The notes: generated by a model not told the origin, from the letters alone. A stretch of DNA of 64,000 nucleotides from Streptomyces marokkonensis (GCF_008312835.1 NZ_VSKS01000006.1:248001-312000), one strand, 5' to 3'. Shown: positions 43,829 to 53,421, counted from the stretch's first letter. Made by a program: numbers and translations.

Positions 43829-44083
43829 CACCTGCGGCAAAAGGATGGCTCGTTTCGTGCTCGCCACCGCCGACATGCGGCGTTCCGGCCGTCAGCTCAG
43901 GCAGGCCGACGGGCGGACGCCCCGGAATCATGTCGATCGCGACCACATGAAGCCAGCGCGAGCGGGCCGTGTCAAGAGGTCGGACACCTCGGCCTCCGCG
44001 AGGGGCCGACGGCCAGGGAACGAAAGGAAGCCCCAGGCCGACCTCTTGACGTCGCCGGCGGGGACACCTCACCCTGCTTTCGT

Positions 44084-44097
44084 TGGGAGCGCTCCCG
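44084..44097. promoter_or_regulatory. CebR-type operator, LPMO side
   Basis: TGGGAGCGCTCCCG, one mismatch (last base) from the CebR consensus. It lies 148 bases before the LPMO start and, with the box at 43815, gives each side of the divergent pair its own operator; TTGACG at 44046-44051 could be a -35 element for the plus-strand promoter. Confidence 0.78.
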
Positions 44098-44244
44098 CTT
44101 TCGAGGGCGCCTATCCGCTATCCCACCGGAAATTCCGGGTGGCCCAGACCGCCCGCTCCCCGGCTCCGCGACCCCGCCCCGGCCTGCCCGGACAGGCGGG
44201 CTCGACGGCGCTTTCTCCTCACTTCCGGATGGACGAACACCGAC

Positions 44245-45234
44245 ATGACCTGTCGCCAGACATCGGCGTGGGCCCTTGCGGGTCTCGCCCTCCTCGCTCT
44301 GCTCATGACTCTGCTGCCCGCTCAACCGGCCGACGCGCACGGCGCGATGGTCTCCCCCGCGAGCCGCACCTACGCCTGTTACCTGGACGGACTTCACCCG
44401 AGCGGAGAGATCGACCCGGTCAACCCCGCCTGCGCCGACGCGGTCGCCGTCTCCGGGACGCAGGCGCTGTACGACTGGTACGGCGTCCTGCGCTCGGACG
44501 GTGCGGGGCGCACCCGTGGCTTCATTCCCGACGGGCAGCTGTGCAGCGGCGGTTGGCCGAAGTACGCCGGCCTGGACCTCCCCCGTGCGGACTGGCCCGT
44601 GCAAGGGCTGCGGGCCGGTGAGGAGTACGAGTTCACGTACGCCGCATGGGTACCGCACCCCGGCAGCTTCCGGCTCTACATCACCAAACAGGGCTACGAC
44701 CCCACCCGTCCGCTGCACTGGGACGATCTGGAGCCCGTCCCCTTTCTCACGGCCGACCCCCAGCCTCCGCTCACCGACGGCGCCTATGGACTGCGGGGCC
44801 GGCTTCCCGAAGGCCTGACGGGCCGGCACGTCGTCTACAGCGTGTGGGAACGGTCGGACAGCACGGAGACGTTCTACAACTGCTCCGACGTGGTGCTCGG
44901 GGACGACGAGACCACTCCCCCGCCCGAGCCCGACCCGGCGGACTGTTCCGCCTCGGTGGAGGTGACGCACAACTGGCCGGGCGGCTACCAGGCGAGCGTC
45001 TCGGTCACCAACAACGGCCCTCGCAAGATGACGGACTGGGCCGTCCAGTGGACGATGTCCGACGGCGCCGAGCTGGGCGACGGCTGGAACGGCACCTTCA
45101 TGCAGACCGGGAGGACGGCCATGGTGCACGCCCCGGACTGGAACAAGAGCCTGGACCCTGGCGAGACCGCCACAGCCGGTTTCAAGGGGACGTCCGACGA
45201 GGTGCCGGCGTTCGGGTCCGTACGCTGCGGTTGA
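44245..45234 (+). CDS. AA10 lytic polysaccharide monooxygenase with C-terminal CBM2
   Basis: 329 residues from ATG at 44245. The signal peptide is expected to be cut before His32 (PADA/HGAMVSPASR), giving the N-terminal His of the copper 'histidine brace'; the second His is His138 in AAWVPHPG. The AA10 domain runs to ~220 with NCSDVVLGDDE at its end; a Pro-rich linker leads to CBM2 (SASVEVTHNWPGGYQASVSV to FGSVRCG). Such enzymes break crystalline cellulose oxidatively and help GH6/GH5 enzymes. Divergent from the GH6/CBM3 gene, sharing CebR control. Confidence 0.95.
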   Translation: MTCRQTSAWALAGLALLALLMTLLPAQPADAHGAMVSPASRTYACYLDGLHPSGEIDPVNPACADAVAVSGTQALYDWYGVLRSDGAGRTRGFIPDGQLCSGGWPKYAGLDLPRADWPVQGLRAGEEYEFTYAAWVPHPGSFRLYITKQGYDPTRPLHWDDLEPVPFLTADPQPPLTDGAYGLRGRLPEGLTGRHVVYSVWERSDSTETFYNCSDVVLGDDETTPPPEPDPADCSASVEVTHNWPGGYQASVSVTNNGPRKMTDWAVQWTMSDGAELGDGWNGTFMQTGRTAMVHAPDWNKSLDPGETATAGFKGTSDEVPAFGSVRCG

Positions 45235-45665
45235 CCTCCTCACCGGGCAACGGGCCGGCGTCCGGGGAACGTTACGGGTGCGTTGCGCAGGGCTTGAGCC
45301 CGCCTTCGGTCACGCTGCGGACGTTGCCGGACTCGAAGGGTGATCGCAGTCTGGGGCTCCCGGTGCTGCGGAAGCGCCTCGCCGTACGCGGTGAGCCGTA
45401 CACCTGGAAGCGTTCGGGGACCGGTGACCGGAATCAGCGGGACCGGAGCGCGAGGTCACCACGGCGATGTCCCGGTCGGGCCGGTGCCGCCTCGGGACGG
45501 ACAGGCACCAGCCCCGGCTGGACCGTTCCGGTGCACGGGGCACGGGTCCACGGCGACGGAAAGGAGGGGGCGATGCGCGATACGGGCCGCCCCACGCCAC
45601 GTAGCGGATGACGGGGGTGCGGCCCGGAGGCCCTCGGGGGTGTGCGTACCGCGCACCTCCGAGGC

Positions 45666-45703
45666 GCACCTCCCGGGTCCGGGCGCCCGCACCCGGGAGG
45701 TGC
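45666..45703. terminator. 13-bp hairpin terminator
   Basis: gcacctcccgggt pairs with 45691-45703 across a 12-base loop, just beyond the stop of the GH49-like gene (minus strand). The rest of 45235-45665 contains no supported gene. Confidence 0.7.
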
Positions 45704-45709
45704 CGTCCG

Positions 45710-47092
45710 CTACTCGAAGACCAGGGCGGGAGCTCCACGGAGGCTGAAGCCCCCAGGACCGGCGGCGTTGTTCCCGGTGATCCTGGTCCCGCCGATCCGC
45801 AGGTCGCTCACCGTCAGCTGCAGGGGAGCCCTGGACTGGTGGACGAGGTTGCGGGGAAGCCTCTTGTCGCCGTTTCCGCTCAGCCGCTGGATCTCCGCGG
45901 TCGTGAACAGTCTGTCGACGGTGGTGTTCTCCAGCCGGATGTCCCTGAAGGACTGCGGGACCGTCTCGTTGGAGAGCGCGACGATCCGGGTGACCGGCCC
46001 CAGGACACGGGTTCCGCTGACGGTGACGTCGCTGATGGTGCCCGACCCTCCGTTCTCCTCGTAGTTGAGCAGGCCCCAGTTGGAGTTGGTACCGGTCCAC
46101 TCGGCGTGCAGCACCGTGTTGTCGCTCACCGTGACGTCGGAGATGGTCTTGCCGTACCAGCCGAGCTGGAAGACGGCGCCGTTGTCCATCTGCCACAGCG
46201 TGTTGTCGCGGACGGTCGCACGGGAGCTGTAGAGCTTGACCGCGTCGTCGAAGGCCGAGATGAAACAGTTGCTGATCGTGGTACCGGGCAGAGCGGTGAT
46301 GCCGTCACCGTTCCATCCCCAGTTCCCGAGCACCTTGACCCCTTCGACGGTGCCGCCGTAGCGGGACTCGTCGTCCGCCACGGCGGTGATCTGGTCGTCC
46401 CGGTGACCGCTGATCGTCCAGTGCGGGGCGTTGACGACGGTCACGTCGTGGAGCCGGAAGCCGTCGGTGCCCAACTGGACCATTTTGACGGTGTGTTCCC
46501 AGCAGTCGTAGGTGCAGGATGTGGCTCCGCCGGTGCGCTTGTCGGCACGCCAGTCGAAACGCTCACCGGACAGCACTCCCCAGCCGGTGACGGTGAACCC
46601 TTTCTGGCGGGCCTTGGCCGGCGTGGCGGCATCCACGGCGCCGCGCACGTACGCGCCGGGGGCCAGGTGGACCCGTCGTACGGACTCGGGCACCTCCCAG
46701 TAGCCGAGGTCGTGCACGCCGCGTGCGAAGACGACCGTCTCGGCGGACGCCGCACGACGCCGGTCGGGGAAGGAGGCCCAGTTGAAGGACCGCCGGTCGG
46801 CTCGGGCACGGTCGCCGCCGTCACAGTTCGCCGAGGAACAGGTCCGTTCCTTCGGTTCCGACCGATAGACGGTCGGACGCTTCCCGTCCACGTCGACCGC
46901 GTACAGGTCCGACGTGGCCTGCTCGGGCAGTCCCGGAGTGGTGCTGACACCCACGCCCGCTGCGGGGGCGGTGGCAGCCTGCGGTGCGGTGGCCCGACCG
47001 GTGGCCCCTTACGCGGAGCCCCACGTGAGGGCGGCGCAGACCGTCAGAACCAGACTGCTGAGGATCACCACGAGTCTCGCGCGTGGATACAT
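45710..47092 (-). pseudogene. GH49 dextranase-like secreted enzyme, interrupted by an in-frame stop
   Basis: ATG at 47092 with AAGGGA opens a perfect signal peptide (MYPRARLVVILSSLVLTVCA, then ALTWGSA) that ends at TAA (47011-47009). In the same frame coding resumes at once: GATGRATAPQAATAPAAGVG and then the enzyme. A GTG at 46954 could start a protein without signal. GH49 marks: LYAVDVDGKRPTVY, FARGVHDLGYWEVPESVRRV, LAPGAYVRGAVD, and beta-helix coils with Asp pairs (GWNGDGITA; AFDDAVKLY). Dextranases/isopullulanases of this family cut alpha-1,6 or related glucans. As it stands the catalytic part cannot be secreted unless the stop is suppressed, so I call it a recent pseudogene. Confidence 0.82.
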
Positions 47093-47771
47093 GTGTGTTC
47101 CCTTCCCGTGCCGCCCGGTGTGAGCGGTGCCCCAAGAACACGCGGAAGGGCGGACGCGGGTTTCGCCACACCCGGCGGAAGGCGACCGACCGTTGCGGAC
47201 GGATGCGCGGTGTTCAGCTTCCCGAGATACGGGGCTCCTGACGTACACACGGGCCGGGCGGCCGCCCGCCCTTCCCTCGGACATCTCACCCAGTGAGCGC
47301 ACAGCACATCATCGCCTACCCGCGCAGGCCCCCAGGTGGCACGGTGAACCGGCTTCCCCGCAGACCTGGTACCGGCCCCGTTCGCGGGCGCGCGTGATCA
47401 TGACGCAGCAGGTCACGCGGAGGCCCGCCGCAGTGGAGTCGGCCGCGGCCGCGGCCGCGGCTTCGGTGTCGGACGAGGATGCCCAAGCCGAGGCCCATGG
47501 CGCCGGCACAGTGGACGAGAACGCCACCGGGGCAGGCGGGGTCGCGGTAGCGGCCGGAGGGGCAGGCGGCATCCACAAGGCACGCCGCTTCGGCCCCGAA
47601 AGCAGTCCACTCACTCAGGCCCCATGCCGCGGACGAGCCAGGCACCTGTGTCCAGGTCCCCGTCATGACGGCCACCAGGTCAGCAAGCTGGGACGCTCCC
47701 GCACCCGATGCTGACCGTTTGCTGACCCGAGCGGGGCCATCAAGCCTCTGACCTGCGAAAATACCCAAACG
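47093..47771. other. 679-base region without a supported gene
   Basis: Open frames exist on both strands but none has family similarity or a ribosome binding site. Near the right end atgctgaccgtttgctgac (47708-47726) repeats the paired motif seen at 2466-2484. An Ala-rich minus-strand frame at 47309-47614 could be a small membrane protein but is not convincing. Confidence 0.4.
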
Positions 47772-47804
47772 TTAGATCTTGGACTTGAACATCGTGCGAA
47801 GCAT
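47772..47804 (-). pseudogene. Truncated panD 5' end (ten codons)
   Basis: The minus strand reads ATG CTT CGC ACG ATG TTC AAG TCC AAG ATC TAA, i.e. MLRTMFKSKI then stop, the first ten residues of a typical Streptomyces PanD (the working copy here has Leu5 instead of Met5). GGGAG lies upstream, so the peptide could be translated. Best explained as the displaced original 5' end of panD. Confidence 0.75.
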
Positions 47805-47863
47805 GAAGAAACTCCCGGTTTGTCTGCTCCCTGCCGGCTTTTTGCAGGTCAAGGGCGATGTTC
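47775..47863. repeat. Right copy of panD 5'-end direct repeat (candidate att site)
   Basis: Identical to 2220-2236 over its first 17 bases and 28/31 identical in the block 47833-47863. Lies 45,555 bases from the left copy, same orientation. To its right the sequence continues as the upstream region of rsbQ (plus strand). Confidence 0.65.
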
Positions 47864-48134
47864 GGAGGCTACAACGTTTCGCCTGTGTGGTCAGCGGTCG
47901 CCGGGTGTTCGAGGACTCACACCGACCGTCGGGAGAGTGGCCGGTTACGCGGGGCGGCGTCGGCCATCTCCCGGAGTTCGTCACGGCCGGCACCGCTCGC
48001 TGCTTGTACGGCGATGCCGTGGGCGAAGGTGGTGACGATGACTCCGTCGCCTCGCTCGTGCCGCTCGAGCAGATGACGGTGGGCGCGGGGCCGTTCTCGG
48101 GGGATTCCATGCCGACTCTGCGAGGATGGGCCGT

Positions 48135-48947
48135 ATGGATGCCCTGAGCAGGAACCACGTACGGGTGACCGGGCTTGCCGCCGGTGCGCCGGTGGTGATG
48201 CTGGCGCACGGGTTCGGTTGTGATCAGAATTTGTGGCGTCTGGTGGTGCCGGCCCTGGAGCGCGACTTCACCGTCGTTGTTTTCGATCATGTGGGTGCGG
48301 GGAAGTCGGACCTGTCGGCGTGGAACCGGGAGCGGTACTCGTCGCTGGAGGGGTATGTCGAGGACGTGCTGGAGCTGTGCCGGGAGCTGGCACTCGGCCC
48401 GGTGACGTTCGTGGGGCACTCGGTGAGCGCCATGATGGGCGTGCTGGCCGCCGTGCGGGAACCCGCGGCGTTCGCCGGGCTGGTGCTGCTCGCGCCTTCG
48501 CCGCGTTTCGTCGATGAACCGGCGACCGGCTACCGAGGCGGGTTCAGCGCTGATGACATCCGGGAACTGCTGGAGTCGCTGGAGGCGAACTACCTGGGCT
48601 GGTCCGGCACGATGGCACCGGTCATCATGGGCAATCCCGACCGGCCGGAGCTGGGTGAGGAGCTGACCAACAGCTTCTGCAGCACCGACCCGGACATCGC
48701 CCGGGTCTTCGCCCGGGTGACGTTCCTGTCCGACAACCGGACCGACCTCGCCGAGGTGCGCGTTCCCACGCTGGTCGCCCAGTGCTCCAACGACGCGATC
48801 GCCCCGCCCGAGGTGGGCGCGTTCGTCCACGCGCAGATACCGGAGAGCCGCCTGATCACGCTGAACGCCACCGGACACTGTCCTCAGCTGGCCGCCCCCG
48901 AGGAGACCGCTGCGGCCATCGCCGCATTCGCGGGAGCGGTCCGATGA
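48135..48947 (+). CDS. rsbQ: RsbQ-like alpha/beta hydrolase
   Basis: 270 residues from ATG at 48135 (GAGGA eight bases upstream). MLAHGFGCDQNLWR is the oxyanion-hole segment, VGHSVSAMMG carries the nucleophile Ser, LVAQCSNDAIAP the Asp and ATGHCPQL the His. The text VLLAPSPRFVDEPATGYRGG is close to RsbQ, the partner that RsbP needs to sense energy stress in Bacillus. The next gene, overlapping by 4 bases, encodes a PAS-PP2C protein of RsbP type, which supports the name. The hydrolase probably makes or binds a small hydrophobic molecule in the PAS domain. Confidence 0.85.
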   Translation: MDALSRNHVRVTGLAAGAPVVMLAHGFGCDQNLWRLVVPALERDFTVVVFDHVGAGKSDLSAWNRERYSSLEGYVEDVLELCRELALGPVTFVGHSVSAMMGVLAAVREPAAFAGLVLLAPSPRFVDEPATGYRGGFSADDIRELLESLEANYLGWSGTMAPVIMGNPDRPELGEELTNSFCSTDPDIARVFARVTFLSDNRTDLAEVRVPTLVAQCSNDAIAPPEVGAFVHAQIPESRLITLNATGHCPQLAAPEETAAAIAAFAGAVR

Positions 48948-50215
48948 TGTGCACCACCGACGACGAGGACGGGAACCCGGAACGAGGCGAGGGCTCCGCG
49001 GACGAGCGGGACCGGTTCGCCGCACTGCTCGAGGACAGCGTCGAAGATCTGTACGAGCGGGCGCCCTGCGGCTATCTGTCCACGATGCTGGACGGCCGGA
49101 TCGTCAAGGTCAACGCCACATTGCTGGACTGGCTCGGCTACCGGCGCGGTGACCTGGTGGGCCACAAGCACTTCTCCGAGCTGCTCACCGTCGGCGGCCG
49201 GCTCTACCACGAGACGCACTTCGCCCCGCTGCTGCGGATGCAGGGCGAGGTCAGCGGTATCGCCCTGGAGCTGAAGACCGCCAACGGCTCGCGCTTGCCG
49301 GTCCTGGTCACCTCGACGGTCAAGTCGGGCAGCGACGGGCAGCCGCTGCTGATCCGCACCACCGTCTTCGACGCCCGCGACCGCCGCGCCTACGAAACGG
49401 AACTGCTGCGCGCCCGCCGGGAAGCCGACCAGGAACGCGAGCGCCTTCAGCAGCTGGCCGCCACGCTGCAGCAGACTCTGCTGCCGCCGACGCTGGTCAA
49501 CGTGCCCGGCCTGGATGTCTCGGCGTACTACCACATCGCCTCCGTCGACGAGGTCGGCGGCGACTTCTACGATCTCTTCCCCCTGTCGGCCGGCACCTGG
49601 GGCCTGTTTCTGGGCGACGTGTGCGGTAAGGGCGCCGCCGCCGCGGCCATCACCTCCCTGGCCCGCTACACCCTGCGCGCCGCCGCCGTCTACGACCCCG
49701 ACCCGGCCGCCGTCCTCGCCAACCTCAACACGGTCCTCAACCACGAGTACAACGGCACCGACCCCCGTTTCTGCACCGTCGTCTTCGGCCTGCTCACCCC
49801 CGACCTGGACCGAGGCGGCTTCCACATCACCCTGGCCAGCGGCGGCCACCCGCCCGCGCTGCTGCTGCGCGCCGACGGCACCGCCGACTACCTGCCCACC
49901 CCCGGCGGACAGCTCATCGGCGTCCTGCCCGACGCCCACATCGCCACCACCGGCATCCACCTCGCCCCCGGCGACACCCTGCTGCTGCACACCGACGGCC
50001 TCACCGAAGCCCATATCAACGCCACCGTCGGCGGCGCGGAACGCTACGGCGACGACGCCCTCCTCGACTTCGGCCGCGCCCTCGCACCCACCACGGCATC
50101 CGCCACCATCGGCGCGATCCGCGAGCTGCTCGACACCTTCGGCACCGGCGTGGACGACGACACCGCCGTCCTCGCCATCCACGTGCCCCGGCTCCCCGGT
50201 GACGAGCAGGAGTGA
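48944..50215 (+). CDS. rsbP: PAS domain-SpoIIE phosphatase (RsbP-like)
   Basis: 423 residues; start ATGATG overlaps the rsbQ stop. PAS ~30-150 (APCGYLSTMLDGRIVKVNAT, LLDWLGYRRGDLVG), coiled-coil linker rich in Arg/Glu/Gln (ADQERERLQQLAATLQQTLL), PP2C/SpoIIE ~190-420 with VGGDFYDLFPL, LGDVCGKGAAA, LLHTDGLTEA and GVDDDTAVLA. Dephosphorylates an anti-anti-sigma (STAS) protein to free a stress sigma factor. No sigma or STAS partner lies beside it, so targets are encoded elsewhere. Confidence 0.9.
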   Translation: MMCTTDDEDGNPERGEGSADERDRFAALLEDSVEDLYERAPCGYLSTMLDGRIVKVNATLLDWLGYRRGDLVGHKHFSELLTVGGRLYHETHFAPLLRMQGEVSGIALELKTANGSRLPVLVTSTVKSGSDGQPLLIRTTVFDARDRRAYETELLRARREADQERERLQQLAATLQQTLLPPTLVNVPGLDVSAYYHIASVDEVGGDFYDLFPLSAGTWGLFLGDVCGKGAAAAAITSLARYTLRAAAVYDPDPAAVLANLNTVLNHEYNGTDPRFCTVVFGLLTPDLDRGGFHITLASGGHPPALLLRADGTADYLPTPGGQLIGVLPDAHIATTGIHLAPGDTLLLHTDGLTEAHINATVGGAERYGDDALLDFGRALAPTTASATIGAIRELLDTFGTGVDDDTAVLAIHVPRLPGDEQE

Positions 50216-50408
50216 CCCGGCACCTGACCCGCAGTGGCCGTGGAGGGGACCTGCGGGACCTGGTCCACGTCTCACGCGGGCGCCGGGCCTGGCGCGGCGT
50301 GAGGGGCCCGGGCACGGTGGGGCGTGTGGTCGGCGGGCACGGTGCGCCCGTGTTTCCCCGGCCTGCGGGCCGGATCGGTGGAACTCACGCCGGCTCCCGG
50401 CGTGCCGG

Positions 50409-51446
50409 TCACTGGACCAGCTCGATATGGGGGTGGGACGGGTTGGCCGGGCAGGCGTGGAGCTGGAGGTTGTAGCCGCCGACGATGTCGATCAAGGTGA
50501 AGTTGCCGTCCTGTGCGCCCAGAGGAGGCGGGGACGGGTCCGTCGGGTCCTCCTCGGCGATCCAGGTCCCGCTGCCGCCGTCCCATTCCGAGGAGGCGAT
50601 GGTGAGGAGCGGGACCTGCTCGGTGCCGCACGCGGGGCACGGGCGGGGCTTGGGGTCGGTGAGGCCCCAGCGGGTCCAGCCGCCGGTCTTCCAGCCGGGA
50701 GCGTGGCAGAGATTGTTCAGGTAGAGCTCGCCCGGGTCGTCCGCGTACGTGTTGTACCTCGCGGGGTCGATCGTCTCCCAGCGGCTCATGTCGTCCAGCT
50801 GGTCCTGAAGCTCCTTGTCCAGCTCCGCGGGGTTGGGGTACTCGGTGACCTGCTCCGGTGAGAACAGGCACGGTTCCGGGAGGTAGCAGTCCCGTTGGAC
50901 GATGGGCGGCTCGGGCGGTGCGTCGAGAACGTCGGTGACGGTGGCGGAGGAGCGCCAAAAGAGGGCTGTCCGGGGGTGGGCCATCTCGTGGTCGAAGGGG
51001 CACCAGAGGACCTGGAGGAGGTCCGCGTCGGGCGGGCACGGGAAGGGGACATCGCGAGCGTAGAGCTGGGCGACGGGGAGGAGGGGGATCGGGCCGTCGA
51101 ACCACGGGCGGCCCGCGAGCCGCTCCCAGGTCGCCCGTTCCTCGGGAGTCCACTGGGGTGCCTCGGGGTCGAGGCGCCGCCGCTCGGCCGCTGCGGCGCG
51201 GTCACGGCGGAGGAGCCGGACGTCGTCCGGGGTGTGGACCACCGGCGCCGCCTGCCGGTCGTGGGGCTCGGCGCAGTACGGCCACGGCTCGTCGGCGGGC
51301 CACAGGAGCGGCCCGCCGACGGAGCTGTCGTGCACGGTCGGCGCCCCCGGCCGCGGGTGCAGCCGGGTCGCCGTCCGCGCCAGCGGGGCCAGCTGAGGGA
51401 ACAGCGCGGTGATGTCGAACGGCCGCGGTGGGGTGGTGAAACTCAT
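50409..51446 (-). CDS. DUF1963-related protein downstream of a secreted nuclease
   Basis: 345 residues from ATG at 51446. It contains SVGGPLLWPADEPWPYCAEP and PLLPVAQLYARDVPFPCPPD, then LLQVLWCPFDHE, consistent with the DUF1963/YwqG family with an insertion; a late CPACGTEQVPLLTIASSEWD could bind zinc (two Cys plus others). No signal peptide: cytosolic. It starts 32 bases after the stop of the secreted nuclease gene, which makes an immunity or chaperone role possible, though this is inference. Confidence 0.75.
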   Translation of the reverse strand: MSFTTPPRPFDITALFPQLAPLARTATRLHPRPGAPTVHDSSVGGPLLWPADEPWPYCAEPHDRQAAPVVHTPDDVRLLRRDRAAAAERRRLDPEAPQWTPEERATWERLAGRPWFDGPIPLLPVAQLYARDVPFPCPPDADLLQVLWCPFDHEMAHPRTALFWRSSATVTDVLDAPPEPPIVQRDCYLPEPCLFSPEQVTEYPNPAELDKELQDQLDDMSRWETIDPARYNTYADDPGELYLNNLCHAPGWKTGGWTRWGLTDPKPRPCPACGTEQVPLLTIASSEWDGGSGTWIAEEDPTDPSPPPLGAQDGNFTLIDIVGGYNLQLHACPANPSHPHIELVQ

Positions 51447-51477
51447 GCCGGCTCCCGTTGGCGCGAACTGAGTGGGA

Positions 51478-53421
51478 TCAGTTACCGAGGTTGTACAACC
51501 CGGTGTTCGTATAGGTGTTGGTGACGTAGACGTTGGGGAACAGTTCCTCGGTCGTCCCGTTCGCCCGCTGGATATTAGCGTTCATCGTGACGCCCACCGG
51601 GATGGTGCTGTCCGCGTCCTTGTAGACGGGTGTCACCTGGTAGAAGATCGCGTCGTTCGTTCCGAGAACCACACCCGGAGTCCTGCCCTTGATCACGTTC
51701 TCCGCGATGCTCTCGTAGGTCCGCATGCTGGGCGTGCCCGTGTTCATGCCGCTCTGCCAGCAGGGGACGAGGTTGGACCGAGTGATCTTGCTCGTGCCCT
51801 TTCCGCCGAGGACGCTCGCGATGAGATGACACCGGGACTGGTCGTAGGTGAGGTTGTTCGCCTTCGCGTACGCCTCCGCGTCCTTCATGCCGGTGACGGG
51901 ATTACTGGTTCCGGTCCCCGTCTTGGTCTTCAGCCCCAGGCATGCCTGCGCCCGGGTCGGCCTGAACCCGCCCCCGCCCGCCGGGTCAGTCTTGTTGACG
52001 AGAGGAACCGCCTCGGTGGTGTTGAAGAACCAGCCGTCGCCGTTGGGAAGCGAGTTGATCGGCGCGGGGTCGTTCAGGCAGCTGGCCTGCGGGCCGGTGT
52101 CCGGCAACGAGAACGTCAGCTCGAACTGGTCGGCGTCGATCACCCGCTGATCCTTGAAGCCGTTGGCAAGCTGGGTGTCGGCGAACTGCTTCTCACCGGG
52201 CGTGACATGGGCCTGCACACAGGGTGCGGTGCGGTCCAGGACATGGGCGTCGTTCAGGATGTAGGTGTCCCATTCGCCGTTGCCGAGATTGGGGATCACC
52301 TCGGCGCACTGCGCGCCGGCGGCACCGCCCTCCTTCGCCTCCCCGAAGGGGAAGTCGGCGCAGGTGTCGGGGTCGACTAGCTCCGGCTGGGCCGTGAAGC
52401 CCCCGCAGGTGGCGGCGGTGCGGTTGGCCACGCCGTTCGTCGACCGGGTCAGCGGGCTGCCCTTCTTCCCCCAGGCGCCGTTGAGGTTGTTCTGGGCCCA
52501 GCCGTAGGCGGCCACGGCGCCGCCCGCGTCCGCGCTCGTCGCCTTCATCGGCACGACGGCCATGACGGACGGAACCGCGCAGCCCGCCACCGAAGTGCCG
52601 CCGACCGCGTTGTCGCACCTGATCTGACGTGAGTTCTTCCATGACGCGTTCGGGTCGGTCGCCGTCGCGCCCGGGGACGTCACGTACATCGCGTAGGACG
52701 TGAGGAAGGAGGCGGAGGAACCCGTCGTCTGGGGCGAGGAGTAGGTGACGGTTCCGGTCAGGGTCTGGCCGAGGGTGAGGTTGCCGCCGTACCAGGGGGC
52801 GGTCTTGGTGGCCGTGCAGCCGGCGTCACAGGAGGCTCGGAACTTGGCGTTCAGGGCGGAGACATCGCCGAAGGCGCCGGTCATGGTGACCGTGACCTGC
52901 TCGCTCCACGTCGTGGCGGTCGCGGAGAGGTCGGCGCTGGTGGAGACCGCCAGGGTGCCGCGTCCGATCTCCCGACCGTTGCTGTCGCGGAGGATGTAGG
53001 TGACGTTGATGCCGCTCACGCAGTACGAGAAGCGCTCGTAGCTGTAGCTGCCGGGATTGGTGATGTCACAGCTTCCGGCGGCAGCGGCAGCCGTGGCGGT
53101 GGCGGCGGCACCGGTGCGCTTCTTCGCCTTCGCGGGGGTGACCGTCACACAGGACTCGACGGCACCCGCGCGGCGCTCCTTGGAGCCCGGCGCGGTGGCG
53201 GTGCAGTCCTCACCGGAGCCAGCCGCGAACCTGCTGGTGCCGGTGGTCTCCGCGCCGGGGGCCGCGGACTTGGTGGTGGACGGGGCCTGCGCCGTCGCGG
53301 GCGGTTCGGCCGCCTGGCTCGTCGCGGTCGTCGTGAGGACGAGGGTGAGGGCGGTGAGGACGGTCAGGACCGTCGAGCGGGCGCGTCTCCTTGTGGCGCG
53401 CCCGCCACGTATTCCATGCAC
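51478..53421 (-). CDS. Large secreted protein with a C-terminal nuclease-like domain
   Basis: 647 residues from GTG at 53421 (AAAGG ten bases upstream). Arg-rich signal peptide with STVLTVLTALTLVLTTTATS; then a Ser/Thr/Ala-rich region, beta-rich repeats (ITYILRDSNG type; TVTYSSPQTTGSS) and CADFPFGEAKEGGAAGAQC, which resembles the Cys-Asp-Glu-(Tyr/Phe)-Pro-Phe-x-x-x-x-Glu-Gly-Gly motif of NucA/NucB DNases. The end has DQSRCHLIASVLGGKG and NLVPCWQSGMN, the pattern of a DNA/RNA non-specific endonuclease (HxxA...N). So two nuclease-type modules may be present; only biochemistry can tell which works. Probably an extracellular antibacterial or scavenging nuclease in one operon with the ALF-repeat protein upstream (80-base gap). 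Confidence 0.72.
   Translation of the reverse strand: MHGIRGGRATRRRARSTVLTVLTALTLVLTTTATSQAAEPPATAQAPSTTKSAAPGAETTGTSRFAAGSGEDCTATAPGSKERRAGAVESCVTVTPAKAKKRTGAAATATAAAAAGSCDITNPGSYSYERFSYCVSGINVTYILRDSNGREIGRGTLAVSTSADLSATATTWSEQVTVTMTGAFGDVSALNAKFRASCDAGCTATKTAPWYGGNLTLGQTLTGTVTYSSPQTTGSSASFLTSYAMYVTSPGATATDPNASWKNSRQIRCDNAVGGTSVAGCAVPSVMAVVPMKATSADAGGAVAAYGWAQNNLNGAWGKKGSPLTRSTNGVANRTAATCGGFTAQPELVDPDTCADFPFGEAKEGGAAGAQCAEVIPNLGNGEWDTYILNDAHVLDRTAPCVQAHVTPGEKQFADTQLANGFKDQRVIDADQFELTFSLPDTGPQASCLNDPAPINSLPNGDGWFFNTTEAVPLVNKTDPAGGGGFRPTRAQACLGLKTKTGTGTSNPVTGMKDAEAYAKANNLTYDQSRCHLIASVLGGKGTSKITRSNLVPCWQSGMNTGTPSMRTYESIAENVIKGRTPGVVLGTNDAIFYQVTPVYKDADSTIPVGVTMNANIQRANGTTEELFPNVYVTNTYTNTGLYNLGN

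Noticed and set aside
47309-47768. Minus-strand frames of 101 and 150 codons
   Set aside because: Both are Ala/Arg/Pro-rich, mutually overlapping, without ribosome binding site or family similarity. I left the region as non-coding.
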